From: Nitrococcus sp.
GTDB taxonomy: Bacteria > Pseudomonadota > Gammaproteobacteria > Nitrococcales > Nitrococcaceae
Direction of reading: 5' to 3'
DNA length: 12,128 nucleotides
Assembly: GCA_030452365.1 (NCBI GenBank)
Contig: JAKDMK010000035.1
Coordinates: 1 to 12,128 of the forward strand
Positions 1 to 9,611 of the stretch are shown in pieces (the first letter of the stretch is position 1; each line of letters starts with the position of its first letter). The notes below the pieces were generated by a model that did no database searches, was not told where the DNA came from, and saw only the letters and a program-made list of their open reading frames with translations. The translations under genes and the position numbers were made by a program.

Positions 1-327
1 GGGTCCCAGATTGCCCATCTGGAACATCAGCCACTCGATCGTCCGATAACGCCGGCGCGGCTCCGTTGGCAGCAGCCGCCCAGCCTTGTCAGCCAAATAA
101 ATCAGGATCGCTCCGGACTCGAACAGCGAAAAAGACTCACCGCCTGGCCCCTCAGGGTCCACTATGGCCGGAATTTTGTTGTTGGGGCTGATTCGCAGGA
201 ACTCCGCCTTGAACTGATCGGCCTTGCCGATGTTTACCGGGTGGATACGATAGTCCAGACCCAGCTCCTCGAGCGCGATGTGCACCTTGTGTCCATTTGG
301 CGTGGACCAACTATAGACGTCGATCAT
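1..327 (-). CDS. yfcG: Glutathione S-transferase, Nu class / YfcG-like (N-terminal part; runs off left edge)
   Basis: The first 109 codons of a glutathione transferase family protein are present; the 3' end lies outside the window. The visible part is the thioredoxin-fold glutathione-binding domain. It has STPNG near the N terminus, where Thr9 matches the conserved Thr of E. coli YfcG, then EFLRISPNNKIPAIVD, then the ESGAILIYLA helix that contacts the glutathione gamma-glutamyl group. These segments are nearly identical to what I recall of E. coli YfcG, a Nu-class enzyme with disulfide-bond reductase and peroxidase activity in the cytosol. The start is the ATG at 327, with GGAGGG about 10 bases upstream. 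It follows the lipoprotein gene by 47 bases on the same strand. The GC-rich base composition matches the core genes, unlike the two genes just upstream. The family call is firm; the exact orthologue is less sure because the C-terminal helical domain is missing. Confidence 0.9.
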   Translation of the reverse strand, partial: MIDVYSWSTPNGHKVHIALEELGLDYRIHPVNIGKADQFKAEFLRISPNNKIPAIVDPEGPGGESFSLFESGAILIYLADKAGRLLPTEPRRRYRTIEWLMFQMGNLGP

Positions 328-374
328 TGCAACGCTCCCTCCAGGGTGTGGGTTCTTATGCCAGCCACCGCGAA

Positions 375-956
375 TCACCGGACCCGCCCCATCTTGTAAA
401 GCCAGCCGTCACTCATGTACCACATCTCGTATTCACCGTTAACCGTTACCAGTTCAAACTCGTAATAAGGTGTTGAACCCTCATCACTCGAATCCTGTAC
501 TTGTAGGACCGCAATAACCTTGCGATCCGTACCGAAACCGTAGAAGTTGCTAAGTCGCTGGCCCCGCGGAACAACTTCCCCTTCCTCTAACACGGGCTGG
601 CACGTTACGCGGTAGTTTGGGTCAGCGATCGGCTTGTTGCCGCCTACGCTGACACGGTTGCTTGCCAGTGTGACCATCACCTGGCCGAACTGCTGCACCG
701 CCTGGTCCTGACTCGTTAGCCCACCCCCATATTTTTCCGTGGCAATGATTTTGTATTTGCCCATGAGGGAAGCCACATCTTTTTTGTTCACGCACTCGGC
801 TCCAGGAATAATTCCCGGTTTTGTGGAATTCAACCCACTGCTCACAGACATTCCCGCGATTATCCCATTTTCTTGGCCTGCATCAGGAGCCTTCAGAATC
901 GAACATGCGGCAAGTAGCACAATTGAGACCAGAGAAACAAAAATCTTTTTGCGCAT
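375..956 (-). CDS. Putative outer-membrane lipoprotein of unknown function
   Basis: A 193-residue protein with a lipoprotein signal peptide: MRKK n-region, hydrophobic stretch 5-15, lipobox LAAC with Cys18 as the lipidation site. The +2 residue is Ser, so by the Asp+2 rule of Enterobacteria it should go to the outer membrane. The mature part has two further cysteines (Cys55, Cys119) that could form a disulfide. Residues 64 onward alternate short hydrophobic strands with Gly and polar turns, suggesting a small beta-rich fold. There is no C-terminal membrane segment. I do not recognise the family. It starts 42 bases after the lysozyme stop on the same strand, and both genes are AT-richer than their neighbours. 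No clear Shine-Dalgarno precedes the ATG, so translation may depend on the upstream gene. A periplasmic lysozyme inhibitor or immunity protein is an attractive guess from context only. A spanin is unlikely, because Rz1 is much shorter and Pro-rich and unimolecular spanins have a C-terminal membrane helix. Confidence 0.8.
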   Translation of the reverse strand: MRKKIFVSLVSIVLLAACSILKAPDAGQENGIIAGMSVSSGLNSTKPGIIPGAECVNKKDVASLMGKYKIIATEKYGGGLTSQDQAVQQFGQVMVTLASNRVSVGGNKPIADPNYRVTCQPVLEEGEVVPRGQRLSNFYGFGTDRKVIAVLQVQDSSDEGSTPYYEFELVTVNGEYEMWYMSDGWLYKMGRVR

Positions 957-998
957 TGAATTATTCGCAATTTGATGTTTGCGAGCACTTTAGTTGAA

Positions 999-1490
999 TT
1001 ACCATTTCGCATATATAGCCTGAGTGTAGAGCTTACATTCCGCATTGCGTCGATTAATCAATCCTTGCATGACTTGACCACCAGAGCGATTCCATGCCTT
1101 CCACGCATCCTCAAGAGTCGGATATGCCGTATTGGCATTAGGGTCATTAACCAGCTTAACAGCGGAGCAGCTTTTGAAACCGTCCACACCAATATTGTAG
1201 GCTAGCAGTAGCAACGCATCGAACTGGTTCTGCTGCAATGCAACCGTGATCGCCTCGTTCACGGCTTTAACAAAGGGAGCGATATCCTCCTTAAATAGCT
1301 GCTCTGCCTGCGTTTGGGTGATTGTGTTCTTGTACAGATGCCACTCGCTCTTGTGAATTAAGTGTCCGTACCCGATCGTTGCGCCCTTAACCCATGTGTT
1401 AATTTGCTTTCCAGTCTGGTCATCGTATGGCTCTAGTCCGAGCTGTTCAATGTCTTTAAGTAGATTGGTTCCTTCTTGGCTGAAATGCAT
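999..1490 (-). CDS. Phage-type lysozyme (endolysin), glycoside hydrolase family 24
   Basis: A 163-residue muramidase that cleaves the MurNAc-GlcNAc bond of peptidoglycan. Aligned by eye to T4 lysozyme, the catalytic Glu is E15 in IEQLGLEPYDD, the Asp is D24, and the Thr is T38 in GATIGYGH, so the E-8aa-D / T triad is intact. Further family hallmarks are AYNIGVDGF, WKAWNRSGG and GLINRRNAE near the C terminus. I chose the ATG at 1490 because GGAGGGG lies about 8 bases upstream. A TTG at 1523 would add 11 residues but has no such site. There is no signal peptide, so export would need a holin, a secretion machine or lysis. No holin, spanin or other phage gene is nearby. The gene follows nhaP2 by 53 bases and precedes the lipoprotein by 42. 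Composition is AT-rich compared with neighbours (G+C is 27 of 60 at 1321-1380), suggesting acquisition from phage or another genome. Family assignment is secure; cellular role is open. Confidence 0.93.
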   Translation of the reverse strand: MHFSQEGTNLLKDIEQLGLEPYDDQTGKQINTWVKGATIGYGHLIHKSEWHLYKNTITQTQAEQLFKEDIAPFVKAVNEAITVALQQNQFDALLLLAYNIGVDGFKSCSAVKLVNDPNANTAYPTLEDAWKAWNRSGGQVMQGLINRRNAECKLYTQAIYAKW

Positions 1491-1543
1491 GGTGTGCCCC
1501 TCCGTTGCTGGGTTTGGTAACAATACGCCACCTTATGACCGCT

Positions 1544-3277
1544 CTAGCCTGGCGATGGGCGGGGCAGCTTGACGCCTACCTTGACGATCTGGCGTTGATC
1601 CATTTCGCGCACCACGAGCACGACGTTGCCAACCTCCACCAGGTCGCCCTCGGAGGCCTTGTGGTGCAACCGCCGGTCTAGGTAGTCACCGATGGTCTCC
1701 CCCGGCAACATGCCGGTTGCCTTTTCATGAAGGTATATCGCGGCGAAATCCATCATCGGCGAGGCGGCATCGACAGTGAACTCGCCGTAGAAGCGCCGCT
1801 GGCTCTCGGGTTGCCGGGTCCCCATATCGTCGAGCCAGTGATCAAAGCGCTCCTGCACGGTGGCGGAGGAAGGGACCAGCAGATACAGCAGATCCTGGGC
1901 CTGCAGAGAGCGCTGCGGCGTGATGGCCATGGAACGGCCCTGGCGCACCAGCGCGAGCAGCTGCACGCCAGTCGGCGGCTGCAGCGCGCCCACGGTGGCA
2001 TTGAGCGCCGGGCATTCGGGCGGCAGCTCACAGATCACCAGCTCATGATCACTGCGAATGCCCAGGTCGATCCGACGCGCATCCGGATGCAGGCGCGGTA
2101 ACTGCAGGCCCAGCCAGCGAGCGAGCGGCGCCACGGTCCAGCCCTGCAACAGCAGCGAGATCAGCACGATAAAGAAAACGATATTGAAATGCATGCCCGC
2201 TCTCGGGACCCCCGCGAGCAAGGGAAACAGGCTCAGCACAATGGGTACCGCGCCGCGAATTCCCACCCAGCTGATGAACAACACCTGACGCCAGGGAAAA
2301 CGAAACGGCAGCAGACACAACGTCACCGCGAGCGGGCGGCCCAACAAAATGATGGCAGCGGAGACCACCAATGCCTTGGACGCCACCGGCACCAGGTCGG
2401 TCGGGGTCACCAGCAAACCCAGCATGAGAAAAAGACCGATCTGACAGAGCCAGGCGATGGCGTCATGAAACTGTTGGATACTGCGCCGGGCCGATCGCGC
2501 CCCGTTACCGACAATCAGTCCGGCGAGATACGCGGCGAGAAAACCGCTACCACCAAGGTGCGCACTCATGCCATAGGTGAGCAACCCGCCCGAGAAGGCA
2601 AGCAGCGGATATAGGCTCGCGGTCAAAGGCAGACGATTGACTACCAGCGTGAGTAGCGCCCCACCCACCCCACCGAGTACCGCACCACCGATTATCTGCC
2701 GCACAAAGAAAACAAGCAGGCCGCTCGCCGAGGCGCCCTGCCCCTGCACTATCCACTCGATCAACACGATCGTCAGAAAGATCGCTACCGGATCGTTGAT
2801 CCCGGACTCGATCTCAAGCGTATTGCGCACCCGCGGATGCAGCTCCAAACCTCGGGCGCGTACCAGATAGAACACGGCGGCGGCATCGGTTGAGCTGATA
2901 ATCGCTGCCAGCAGCAGAGCGTTTTGCCAAGGGCCTCCGTAGAGCAGCACCACGCAGCCGGCGGTTAAGACCGCTGTTACGACCACACCGACGGTCGCAA
3001 GGCTCAGCCCGGGGCCAAGCCCAGTGCGGAAGCTCGACCGCGGCGTATGCAAACCGCCGTCGAATAGAATAATCGCCAAAGCCGTAGTGCCAACCAGGTG
3101 CGAAAGAGCGAAATCGTCGAACACGATCCCGCCGGGCCCCTGCTCGCCGGCCAGCATGCCCAGCAACAGAAAAATCACCAGCACCGGTACGCCGCTGCGC
3201 TCGGCGGGAATGCTCGCGAGAATGCTGAGGGTGAGAAGGAAGCCAGCGAGAAAGACGATCTGGTCGGTGTACTCCAT
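1544..3277 (-). CDS. nhaP2: K+/H+ antiporter NhaP2 (CvrA), CPA1 family
   Basis: A 577-residue inner-membrane cation/proton antiporter, close to the 578 residues of E. coli CvrA. Residues about 6-390 are hydrophobic, with roughly a dozen transmembrane segments. ISSTDAAAVF (T130, D131) and ESGINDPVAIF (E157, S158, N161, D162) form the CPA1 ion-binding core. A cytosolic TrkA-C (RCK_C) domain follows at about 405-485 and a CorC/HlyC-type domain at about 495-577, the architecture of the K+/H+ antiporter NhaP2 rather than a plain Na+/H+ exchanger. Known members extrude K+ (and some NH4+) for protons under high K+ or low osmolarity. The chosen start is the ATG at 3277, with GAGG about 10 bases upstream. 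A GTG at 3292 would overlap the previous stop by 4 bases but has no ribosome-binding site. It lies 11 bases after the DUF4124 gene, so co-transcription and translational coupling are likely. Confidence 0.95.
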   Translation of the reverse strand: MEYTDQIVFLAGFLLTLSILASIPAERSGVPVLVIFLLLGMLAGEQGPGGIVFDDFALSHLVGTTALAIILFDGGLHTPRSSFRTGLGPGLSLATVGVVVTAVLTAGCVVLLYGGPWQNALLLAAIISSTDAAAVFYLVRARGLELHPRVRNTLEIESGINDPVAIFLTIVLIEWIVQGQGASASGLLVFFVRQIIGGAVLGGVGGALLTLVVNRLPLTASLYPLLAFSGGLLTYGMSAHLGGSGFLAAYLAGLIVGNGARSARRSIQQFHDAIAWLCQIGLFLMLGLLVTPTDLVPVASKALVVSAAIILLGRPLAVTLCLLPFRFPWRQVLFISWVGIRGAVPIVLSLFPLLAGVPRAGMHFNIVFFIVLISLLLQGWTVAPLARWLGLQLPRLHPDARRIDLGIRSDHELVICELPPECPALNATVGALQPPTGVQLLALVRQGRSMAITPQRSLQAQDLLYLLVPSSATVQERFDHWLDDMGTRQPESQRRFYGEFTVDAASPMMDFAAIYLHEKATGMLPGETIGDYLDRRLHHKASEGDLVEVGNVVLVVREMDQRQIVKVGVKLPRPSPG

Positions 3278-3288
3278 GCGTACCGTCC

Positions 3289-3975
3289 TCACTGGCTGGC
3301 TGGAGCGGGTAGACCCGAACGTCCATTAAGGCTTGTTGAGCGGCTCGCGGCGCTTTTGCCGCCTGCCGCCATTAGTTCGCGGTAGCGTGCCATGTCGCGA
3401 GCGAACTGCCGGCGAATGCGTTCTTGCTCCTGCAGTTGACGCTCGATGAATATGCCGTTGGCATCGATATGCCGTTGTAATTGTGCGATTTCGGCATAAA
3501 CCGGCGTCGGATCGCTCGCTCCTGTGCGCTCTATGTGCAAGGCCTTACGTCGCTGTGCCTGCAGCCGGGCCTGTAGCTTGTCAGTGCGTTCCTGAGTGAG
3601 CTTCATTTGCGCGGTTATTGCACGCAGGCGCTCATCGCGGGCCGTTTTCATCTCCTGCACGCTCGAGAAGGTGAGCAGGAGGGTTCGATCATATTCCTTC
3701 TGTGCACGGAGATGCTGCTCGGCCTGCAGGGCCGCTTCATGCGCTCGCCGCTTAGCCGCTAACTGCTGGCGCGTCGGTGGCGGTGCAATGGTCTGAAGCG
3801 TTTGCCCGCTCTGTGACTTGACCTCGCGTTGTTGGCCGGCCGCCTGCGGCGGAACGGCATCGCTGTAGTGCACCCGCCCCTGCGCGTCCACCCATTTGTA
3901 GAACTGACCTCCTGCGGCCGCGGCGCTAGCGAGGCAGAAACCAAGCATAAACAAGAGCGCGCTGCGAATGATCAT
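3289..3975 (-). CDS. Secreted DUF4124-domain protein with coiled coil
   Basis: A 228-residue exported protein of unknown function. Residues 1-21 form a signal peptide (MIIR n-region, LLFMLGFCL core, ASAAAA before the likely cut). Immediately after comes a DUF4124 motif, FYKWVDAQGRVHYSDAVPP (residues 25-43), typical of small periplasmic proteins in gamma- and betaproteobacteria. Residues about 65-205 are rich in Arg, Gln, Glu and Leu with almost no Gly or Pro, indicating a long coiled coil. The tail is low-complexity and rich in Ser and Ala. The start is uncertain: ATG 3975 has GAGGA close upstream and gives a standard signal peptide, while ATG 3996 would add seven residues and has AAGG directly against it. 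The gene sits 33 bases after pyrE and 11 before nhaP2. DUF4124 is proposed to bind or organise cell-envelope components, but no biochemical role is established. The call rests on the domain alone. Confidence 0.88.
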   Translation of the reverse strand: MIIRSALLFMLGFCLASAAAAGGQFYKWVDAQGRVHYSDAVPPQAAGQQREVKSQSGQTLQTIAPPPTRQQLAAKRRAHEAALQAEQHLRAQKEYDRTLLLTFSSVQEMKTARDERLRAITAQMKLTQERTDKLQARLQAQRRKALHIERTGASDPTPVYAEIAQLQRHIDANGIFIERQLQEQERIRRQFARDMARYRELMAAGGKSAASRSTSLNGRSGLPAPASQ

Positions 3976-4008
3976 GATCCTCGAACTGCCCGCCATCCTT
4001 TGCAATGG

Positions 4009-4659
4009 TCAGCAAGAGACGCCGTAGGTCCTTCGATAGGCCTGCATGGCGGCAAGCTCCTCGGCCCGGTTGCCTCGTTCCATGAGGTATTCAATCAGCG
4101 TGTCCAAAGTGATGATGTTAGCAACGCACACACCATAGCCCGCTTCCACCTCCGCCGACGCACAGGCGGACCCCTGACCACGCTCCTGCCGGTCCAGCGC
4201 AACCACGACACCCGCCAAAGACGCGTGGCTCGCCGCCGCGATGAGCGCCATGGACTCGCGCACGGAGGTGCCGGCCGATATCACGTCATCGATTATCAGC
4301 ACCCGCCCGTGCAATGCGCTACCGACGATCTTGCCGCCTTCCCCATGTGACTTGGCCTCCTTGCGATCGAATGCGTAAGGGACATCCCGATCGTGTCGTT
4401 CAGCCAACGCAATAGCGGCGGCGCAGGCAAGCGATATGCCCTTGTAAGCCGGGCCGAACAGCATATCGAAGCGGATATCGGAGGCGATGATTGCCTGGGC
4501 ATAGAACTCCCCCACCTCGACCAGAGCCCGCCCGGTAGCAAACCCTCCGGCGTTGAAAAAGTACGGGCTGCGCCGACCGGATTTCAATGTATGCTCACCA
4601 AAGCGCAAAATTCTGTGCTCCAAAGCGAATTGTATAAATTTTCTTTGGTAATCCAACAT
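4009..4659 (-). CDS. pyrE: Orotate phosphoribosyltransferase PyrE
   Basis: A 216-residue cytosolic enzyme that joins orotate to PRPP to give orotidine 5'-monophosphate, the fifth step of de novo pyrimidine synthesis. The length matches E. coli PyrE (213). Visible signatures are [13 protein letters not shown] (residues 24-36), whose Lys26 belongs to the PRPP-binding site. The mobile catalytic loop [12 protein letters not shown] (98-109) contains Lys100, Lys103 and His105 of the dimer-shared active site. The PRPP-binding motif [13 protein letters not shown] spans 120-132. The start is the ATG at 4659, with a weak GAG upstream. The 99-base gap from ppc is the largest within this gene run, so pyrE could have its own promoter, though I see no strong -10/-35 pair. 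I see no leader peptide or attenuator of the enterobacterial pyrE type in that gap. Confidence 0.97.
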   Translation of the reverse strand: MLDYQRKFIQFALEHRILRFGEHTLKSGRRSPYFFNAGGFATGRALVEVGEFYAQAIIASDIRFDMLFGPAYKGISLACAAAIALAERHDRDVPYAFDRKEAKSHGEGGKIVGSALHGRVLIIDDVISAGTSVRESMALIAAASHASLAGVVVALDRQERGQGSACASAEVEAGYGVCVANIITLDTLIEYLMERGNRAEELAAMQAYRRTYGVSC

Positions 4660-4758
4660 GCACTCGATCGTATCCGTTTGGCGCTAATCCGTTGCGTGAT
4701 CCATGCATCGTTTGGCTCGCCGGGCACGGGGCGCGGCAATCTGATTGCAAGCGCTGCG

Positions 4759-7401
4759 CTATCCTGTATTGCGCATACCGGCGGCTATGCCATTGATGCA
4801 CACCATCAAGGATTTGCGCAGGTTTTCCTCCTTGCCGTGACGAACTCGGTAGAGAAGCTCCACCTGCAATAGATTGAGCGGATCGACGTAAGGATTGCGC
4901 ACAGCCACTGAGCGCTGGGCCACCGGATAATCATCCAGCGGCTGCTCGTGCCCGGTAATTTCGAGCACCGCGCGCAGCGTCTTGTCAAATTGCCGGCGCA
5001 TTTGCTCGCCTAGCGGTTGCAGCTCGGGCGGTACCAGGCGGCTATCGTACCAAGCGGCGACCGAGGGATCGCCTTTGGCCAGAACCATTTCCACCATGTC
5101 CAGAAACGTCTCGAAAAACGGCCACTCCTGGTACATCTGCTTGAGCAACGCCTCATCCCCCGCATCCAATGCGCTCTGGAGCGATTCACCGACGCCAAGC
5201 CAAGCCGGCAACAGCAGCCGTGTCTGCGTCCAGGCGAAAATCCACGGTATCGCACGTAGGCTCTCCACGCCCTGGGTCGGAGCGCGGCGCGCGGGCCGGC
5301 TGCCAATGGTCAGCATGCTGATCTCGTGCTCCGGTGTGGCGTGCCGGAAATAGTCGATGAAGGCGGGATTGTCCCGCACCAGCCCGCGGTACGTCTCCTT
5401 CGCGATCTGAGCCAAGCGGTCCATGATATCCCGCCAGGGCTGCTGCAGCGCCTGCGCCGGCTGCAAGGTTGTCTCCAGTACCGCCGTGGTGTAGACCTCG
5501 AGGTTACGCAAGGCAATGCCGGGCAGACCGAACTTTGCCTGGATGACCTCACCCTGCTCGGTTGCGCGCAGGCGACCATTCACGGAGCCTGGCGGTTGGG
5601 AGAGAACAGCCGCATGGGTCGGTCCGCCGCCGCGCCCGATCGAGCCACCCCGGCCGTGGAATAAGGTGAGCTTGATGCCCTGCCTGCGGGCAGCCGCGAC
5701 CAGCTTCTCCTGGGTCTTATAAAGCGTCCAGGCTGCGGTCAGATGCCCGGCGTCCTTGCCGGAATCCGAATAGCCGATCATCACCTCCTGATGGCCCTGC
5801 ACACGATTTCGATACCAGGGGATTTGCATCAAGTGCTCGATACAGGTCTCGGCGCCGTCAAGATCGGCAAGGGTTTCGAATAGAGGTACAACCCGCAGAT
5901 AATGTCGAACTCCCGCTTCCTTCTGCAGCAGCTCAACGGCGAGGATGTCAGAGGGCTGCGAGGCCATCGAGATAACGTATGCCCCCAAGGAATCAGGCCC
6001 CAGCTCGGCCATCATCTGAAAAGTGTCCAGGACCTCGCGCACCTCGTCATCGGGCTCGAAATCGCGCGGGACCAATGGCCTGCGATTGTCAAGCTGCTCG
6101 ATTAGGAACGCCTCGCGCTGTACTTCGGGCCACTCGGCGTAGCTGCCCAAACCCAGCTCGCGGGTGATGGCATCCAGGGTATCGGTATGACGACTCGCCT
6201 CCTGGCGGATATCGAGGCGCATTAGGGTGAGCCCGAAAACCGTTACCCGGCGTATGAGGTCCAAAAGCCGGCCGTCCGCGACCCCGCCGGCGCCACAACG
6301 CTGCAGCGAGTGGTAACAGGCGAGCAGGGTCGCCTTCAGATCACTGGCCTCGAGTAGGATTTCACCATCCGGCGGGTGCCGGCCTTCCAACCGTGCCTCG
6401 ATCCAGCTGCGAGTTATGCGCAAGCGCGCCCGCACCCGCTTGAGCAGCGCACGGTAAGGCTCCCAGCGCCCCGGAACGAGCGCGCGCAGATCCTCGTCCA
6501 TGCACTGCAGCGAGAGCTCGGAGACAAGCTGATTGATCTCGCGCTCGTAAAGCTGCACGGCCATCCAGCGGTTCAGCAGGCAAACTTCGCGCGTGACCCG
6601 CGCGGTGACGCGGGGGTTACCGTCGCGGTCTCCACCCATCCAGGAACCGAAGCGAATCGGCGCCACATCGAGCGGTAGATGGCGCCCGGTCTTACGCTTG
6701 AGCATCTTGTCGAGGCGGCGCATATAGCGCGGGATCACATCCCATAAAGTCTGCTCGATCACAGCCAAGCCCCAGCGGGCCTCGTCGACCGGTGACGGGC
6801 GCCGGCGGCGAATCTCATCGGTGTGCCAGGCCGTGGTGATCTCGCTCCTGAGCGCCTGCTGAACCTCCTCGATCTCCTCCGGCGTCGAATCCAGCCGGTC
6901 CTGCTGGTCCAAGAGTTCGGCGATGCGGTTATATTTCTGCAGCAGGCTGCGCCGGGTGACCTCCGTTGGATGCGCAGTGAGCACGAGCTCGATCTCGAGA
7001 CGGCAGACAGTCTCGTAGAGCACCTGCGTGTCGAACGCGCCGGCCAAGCGCTCAAATGCCTCCTCGAACGAGCCGCGCAAGGGAGCAGACTTCGGGTCGC
7101 GCAACCAAGCCCGACTGCGCCGTACGCGGTGATGTTGCTCGGCGATGTTGGCCAGGTTCAGGAAGTTGGAGAACGCCCGCACCACGGGCATGATCATGGC
7201 GTCATCCAGACCTGCGAGCATACTGGAGAGCTGCTCGGCCGCCCCGTCGACGCCGGCCCGCGCATCCTTTGCCAGCCGGCGAATCTCCTCGACGGTGTTA
7301 TAGAGCTCCTCACCGTTCTGCTCGTAAAGGGTGCTTCCCAGCAGCCCCCCTAGCTGCCGGATATCGTCGCGCAGCGGGGCATCGGTACGCTTTTCCTGCA
7401 T
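4759..7401 (-). CDS. ppc: Phosphoenolpyruvate carboxylase
   Basis: An 880-residue anaplerotic enzyme that makes oxaloacetate from PEP and bicarbonate; E. coli Ppc has 883. Catalytic segments are intact: His144 in LTAHPTEV, Lys549 in GYSDSGKDAG, and Arg584 in FHGRGGSIGRGGGP. All four residues that bind the feedback inhibitor aspartate in E. coli have equivalents here: Arg584, Lys776, Arg835 and Asn878, the last in the C-terminal RNTG. The enzyme should therefore be aspartate/malate-inhibited. The start is the ATG at 7401, with AGGA about 8 bases upstream. An upstream GTG at 7461 would add 20 residues unlike the family N terminus. The gene follows icd by 62 bases, a gap holding a short hairpin at 7439-7453 without a T-tract, so read-through from icd is likely. 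Replenishing oxaloacetate beside an Icd gene fits joint control of 2-oxoglutarate and amino-acid synthesis. Confidence 0.98.
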   Translation of the reverse strand: MQEKRTDAPLRDDIRQLGGLLGSTLYEQNGEELYNTVEEIRRLAKDARAGVDGAAEQLSSMLAGLDDAMIMPVVRAFSNFLNLANIAEQHHRVRRSRAWLRDPKSAPLRGSFEEAFERLAGAFDTQVLYETVCRLEIELVLTAHPTEVTRRSLLQKYNRIAELLDQQDRLDSTPEEIEEVQQALRSEITTAWHTDEIRRRRPSPVDEARWGLAVIEQTLWDVIPRYMRRLDKMLKRKTGRHLPLDVAPIRFGSWMGGDRDGNPRVTARVTREVCLLNRWMAVQLYEREINQLVSELSLQCMDEDLRALVPGRWEPYRALLKRVRARLRITRSWIEARLEGRHPPDGEILLEASDLKATLLACYHSLQRCGAGGVADGRLLDLIRRVTVFGLTLMRLDIRQEASRHTDTLDAITRELGLGSYAEWPEVQREAFLIEQLDNRRPLVPRDFEPDDEVREVLDTFQMMAELGPDSLGAYVISMASQPSDILAVELLQKEAGVRHYLRVVPLFETLADLDGAETCIEHLMQIPWYRNRVQGHQEVMIGYSDSGKDAGHLTAAWTLYKTQEKLVAAARRQGIKLTLFHGRGGSIGRGGGPTHAAVLSQPPGSVNGRLRATEQGEVIQAKFGLPGIALRNLEVYTTAVLETTLQPAQALQQPWRDIMDRLAQIAKETYRGLVRDNPAFIDYFRHATPEHEISMLTIGSRPARRAPTQGVESLRAIPWIFAWTQTRLLLPAWLGVGESLQSALDAGDEALLKQMYQEWPFFETFLDMVEMVLAKGDPSVAAWYDSRLVPPELQPLGEQMRRQFDKTLRAVLEITGHEQPLDDYPVAQRSVAVRNPYVDPLNLLQVELLYRVRHGKEENLRKSLMVCINGIAAGMRNTG

Positions 7402-7438
7402 AACAGGTTCCTGCCTTGCGGGCCCGCGGCCGCGCTGA

Positions 7439-7453
7439 TTACGGCTGCCGTAA
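7439..7453. repeat. Short inverted repeat between icd and ppc
   Basis: TTACGGCTGCCGTAA has perfect 6-bp arms around a 3-base centre. It lies in the 62-base gap, 11 bases after the icd stop. On the transcribed (minus) strand it would form a small hairpin with no run of T after it, so it is not a convincing intrinsic terminator. It might protect or partly separate the two messages. A second self-complementary stretch, GCGGGCCCGC, lies closer to the ppc start. Confidence 0.4.
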
Positions 7454-7463
7454 TAAGGCACAG

Positions 7464-9224
<1,761 letters not shown>

Positions 9225-9396
9225 TGCTCCTCCTCGTTCCTCATCGACCCTGCTCGGCCGTATGCCATCCGTGGAATCCAACTTGAGCTCGACACCATTG
9301 CGAACGCTCGGGCGGAAAGGGGGCGGCACAGGCGGGGAAAGGCGGCGCTGGCATAACCGTGTGGGGCTACCACGGAACGCTTAACCGCCCTATCTC

Positions 9397-9402
9397 ATTA
9401 TA
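9397..9402 (-). promoter_or_regulatory. Candidate -10 box of icd promoter
   Basis: On the minus strand, positions 9402-9397 read TATAAT, an exact sigma70 -10 hexamer in an otherwise GC-rich region. The best -35-like word, TTGCGC (9428-9423), is 20 bases away, longer than the optimal 17, so an activator may be needed. Transcription would start near 9390, giving a leader of about 165 bases before the icd ATG. Confidence 0.45.
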
Positions 9403-9422
9403 TACTGGCTAAGTGGTCCGCT

Positions 9423-9434
9423 GCGCAATTGCGC
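9423..9434. promoter_or_regulatory. Perfect 12-bp palindrome GCGCAATTGCGC, possible operator
   Basis: GCGCAATTGCGC equals its own reverse complement. It overlaps the -35 position of the candidate icd promoter. A dimeric regulator site is possible, but I do not recognise the motif as belonging to a known regulator, and short palindromes also arise by chance. Confidence 0.3.
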
Positions 9435-9503
9435 TCGCATTCGGGTGCCACAGCGCACCGCCCCGAGCTGACAATGCTTCTGCAAACGTAACTACTTACC
9501 CCT

Positions 9504-9576
9504 CGTCATCCTGCGCGCAGCGAAGCGCAGTCGCAGGATCCAGAGATTAGATTCTGCGACTGCGCGCAGAATGACG
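9504..9576. repeat. REP/MITE-like nested palindromic element (73 bp)
   Basis: The ends are 17-bp inverted repeats: CGTCATCCTGCGCGCAG at 9504-9520, and at 9576-9560 (minus strand) the same with one mismatch. Within the arms, CTGCGCGCAG is itself a perfect palindrome. Pairing continues inward as TCGCAGGAT with ATTCTGCGA, leaving one 10-base bulge (CGAAGCGCAG) on the left side. The whole could fold as a long cruciform or RNA hairpin. Its wording is like dispersed intergenic palindromes common in Proteobacteria chromosomes. It lies outside any gene. Confidence 0.75.
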
Positions 9577-9611
9577 GTACGGGAAAGAGCCCCTGCGCGG
9601 TAGGTGGGTGA

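Noticed and set aside
375..1490. Prophage lysis cassette (endolysin plus spanin)
   Set aside because: No holin or other phage gene is present, and the lipoprotein is too long for Rz1 and lacks the C-terminal membrane segment of a unimolecular spanin.
2814..3326. 170-codon minus-strand frame overlapping nhaP2 and the end of the DUF4124 gene
   Set aside because: It is in another frame of a clear antiporter gene, with a low-complexity Arg-rich translation.
7402..7461. 20-residue N-terminal extension of Ppc from a GTG
   Set aside because: The ATG at 7401 has a good ribosome-binding site and gives a protein of normal length; the extension is low-complexity.
9225..9329. 35-residue N-terminal extension of Icd
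   Set aside because: The ATG at 9224 has a strong GAGGAGGAG site and begins where other Icd proteins begin; the extension has no family similarity.
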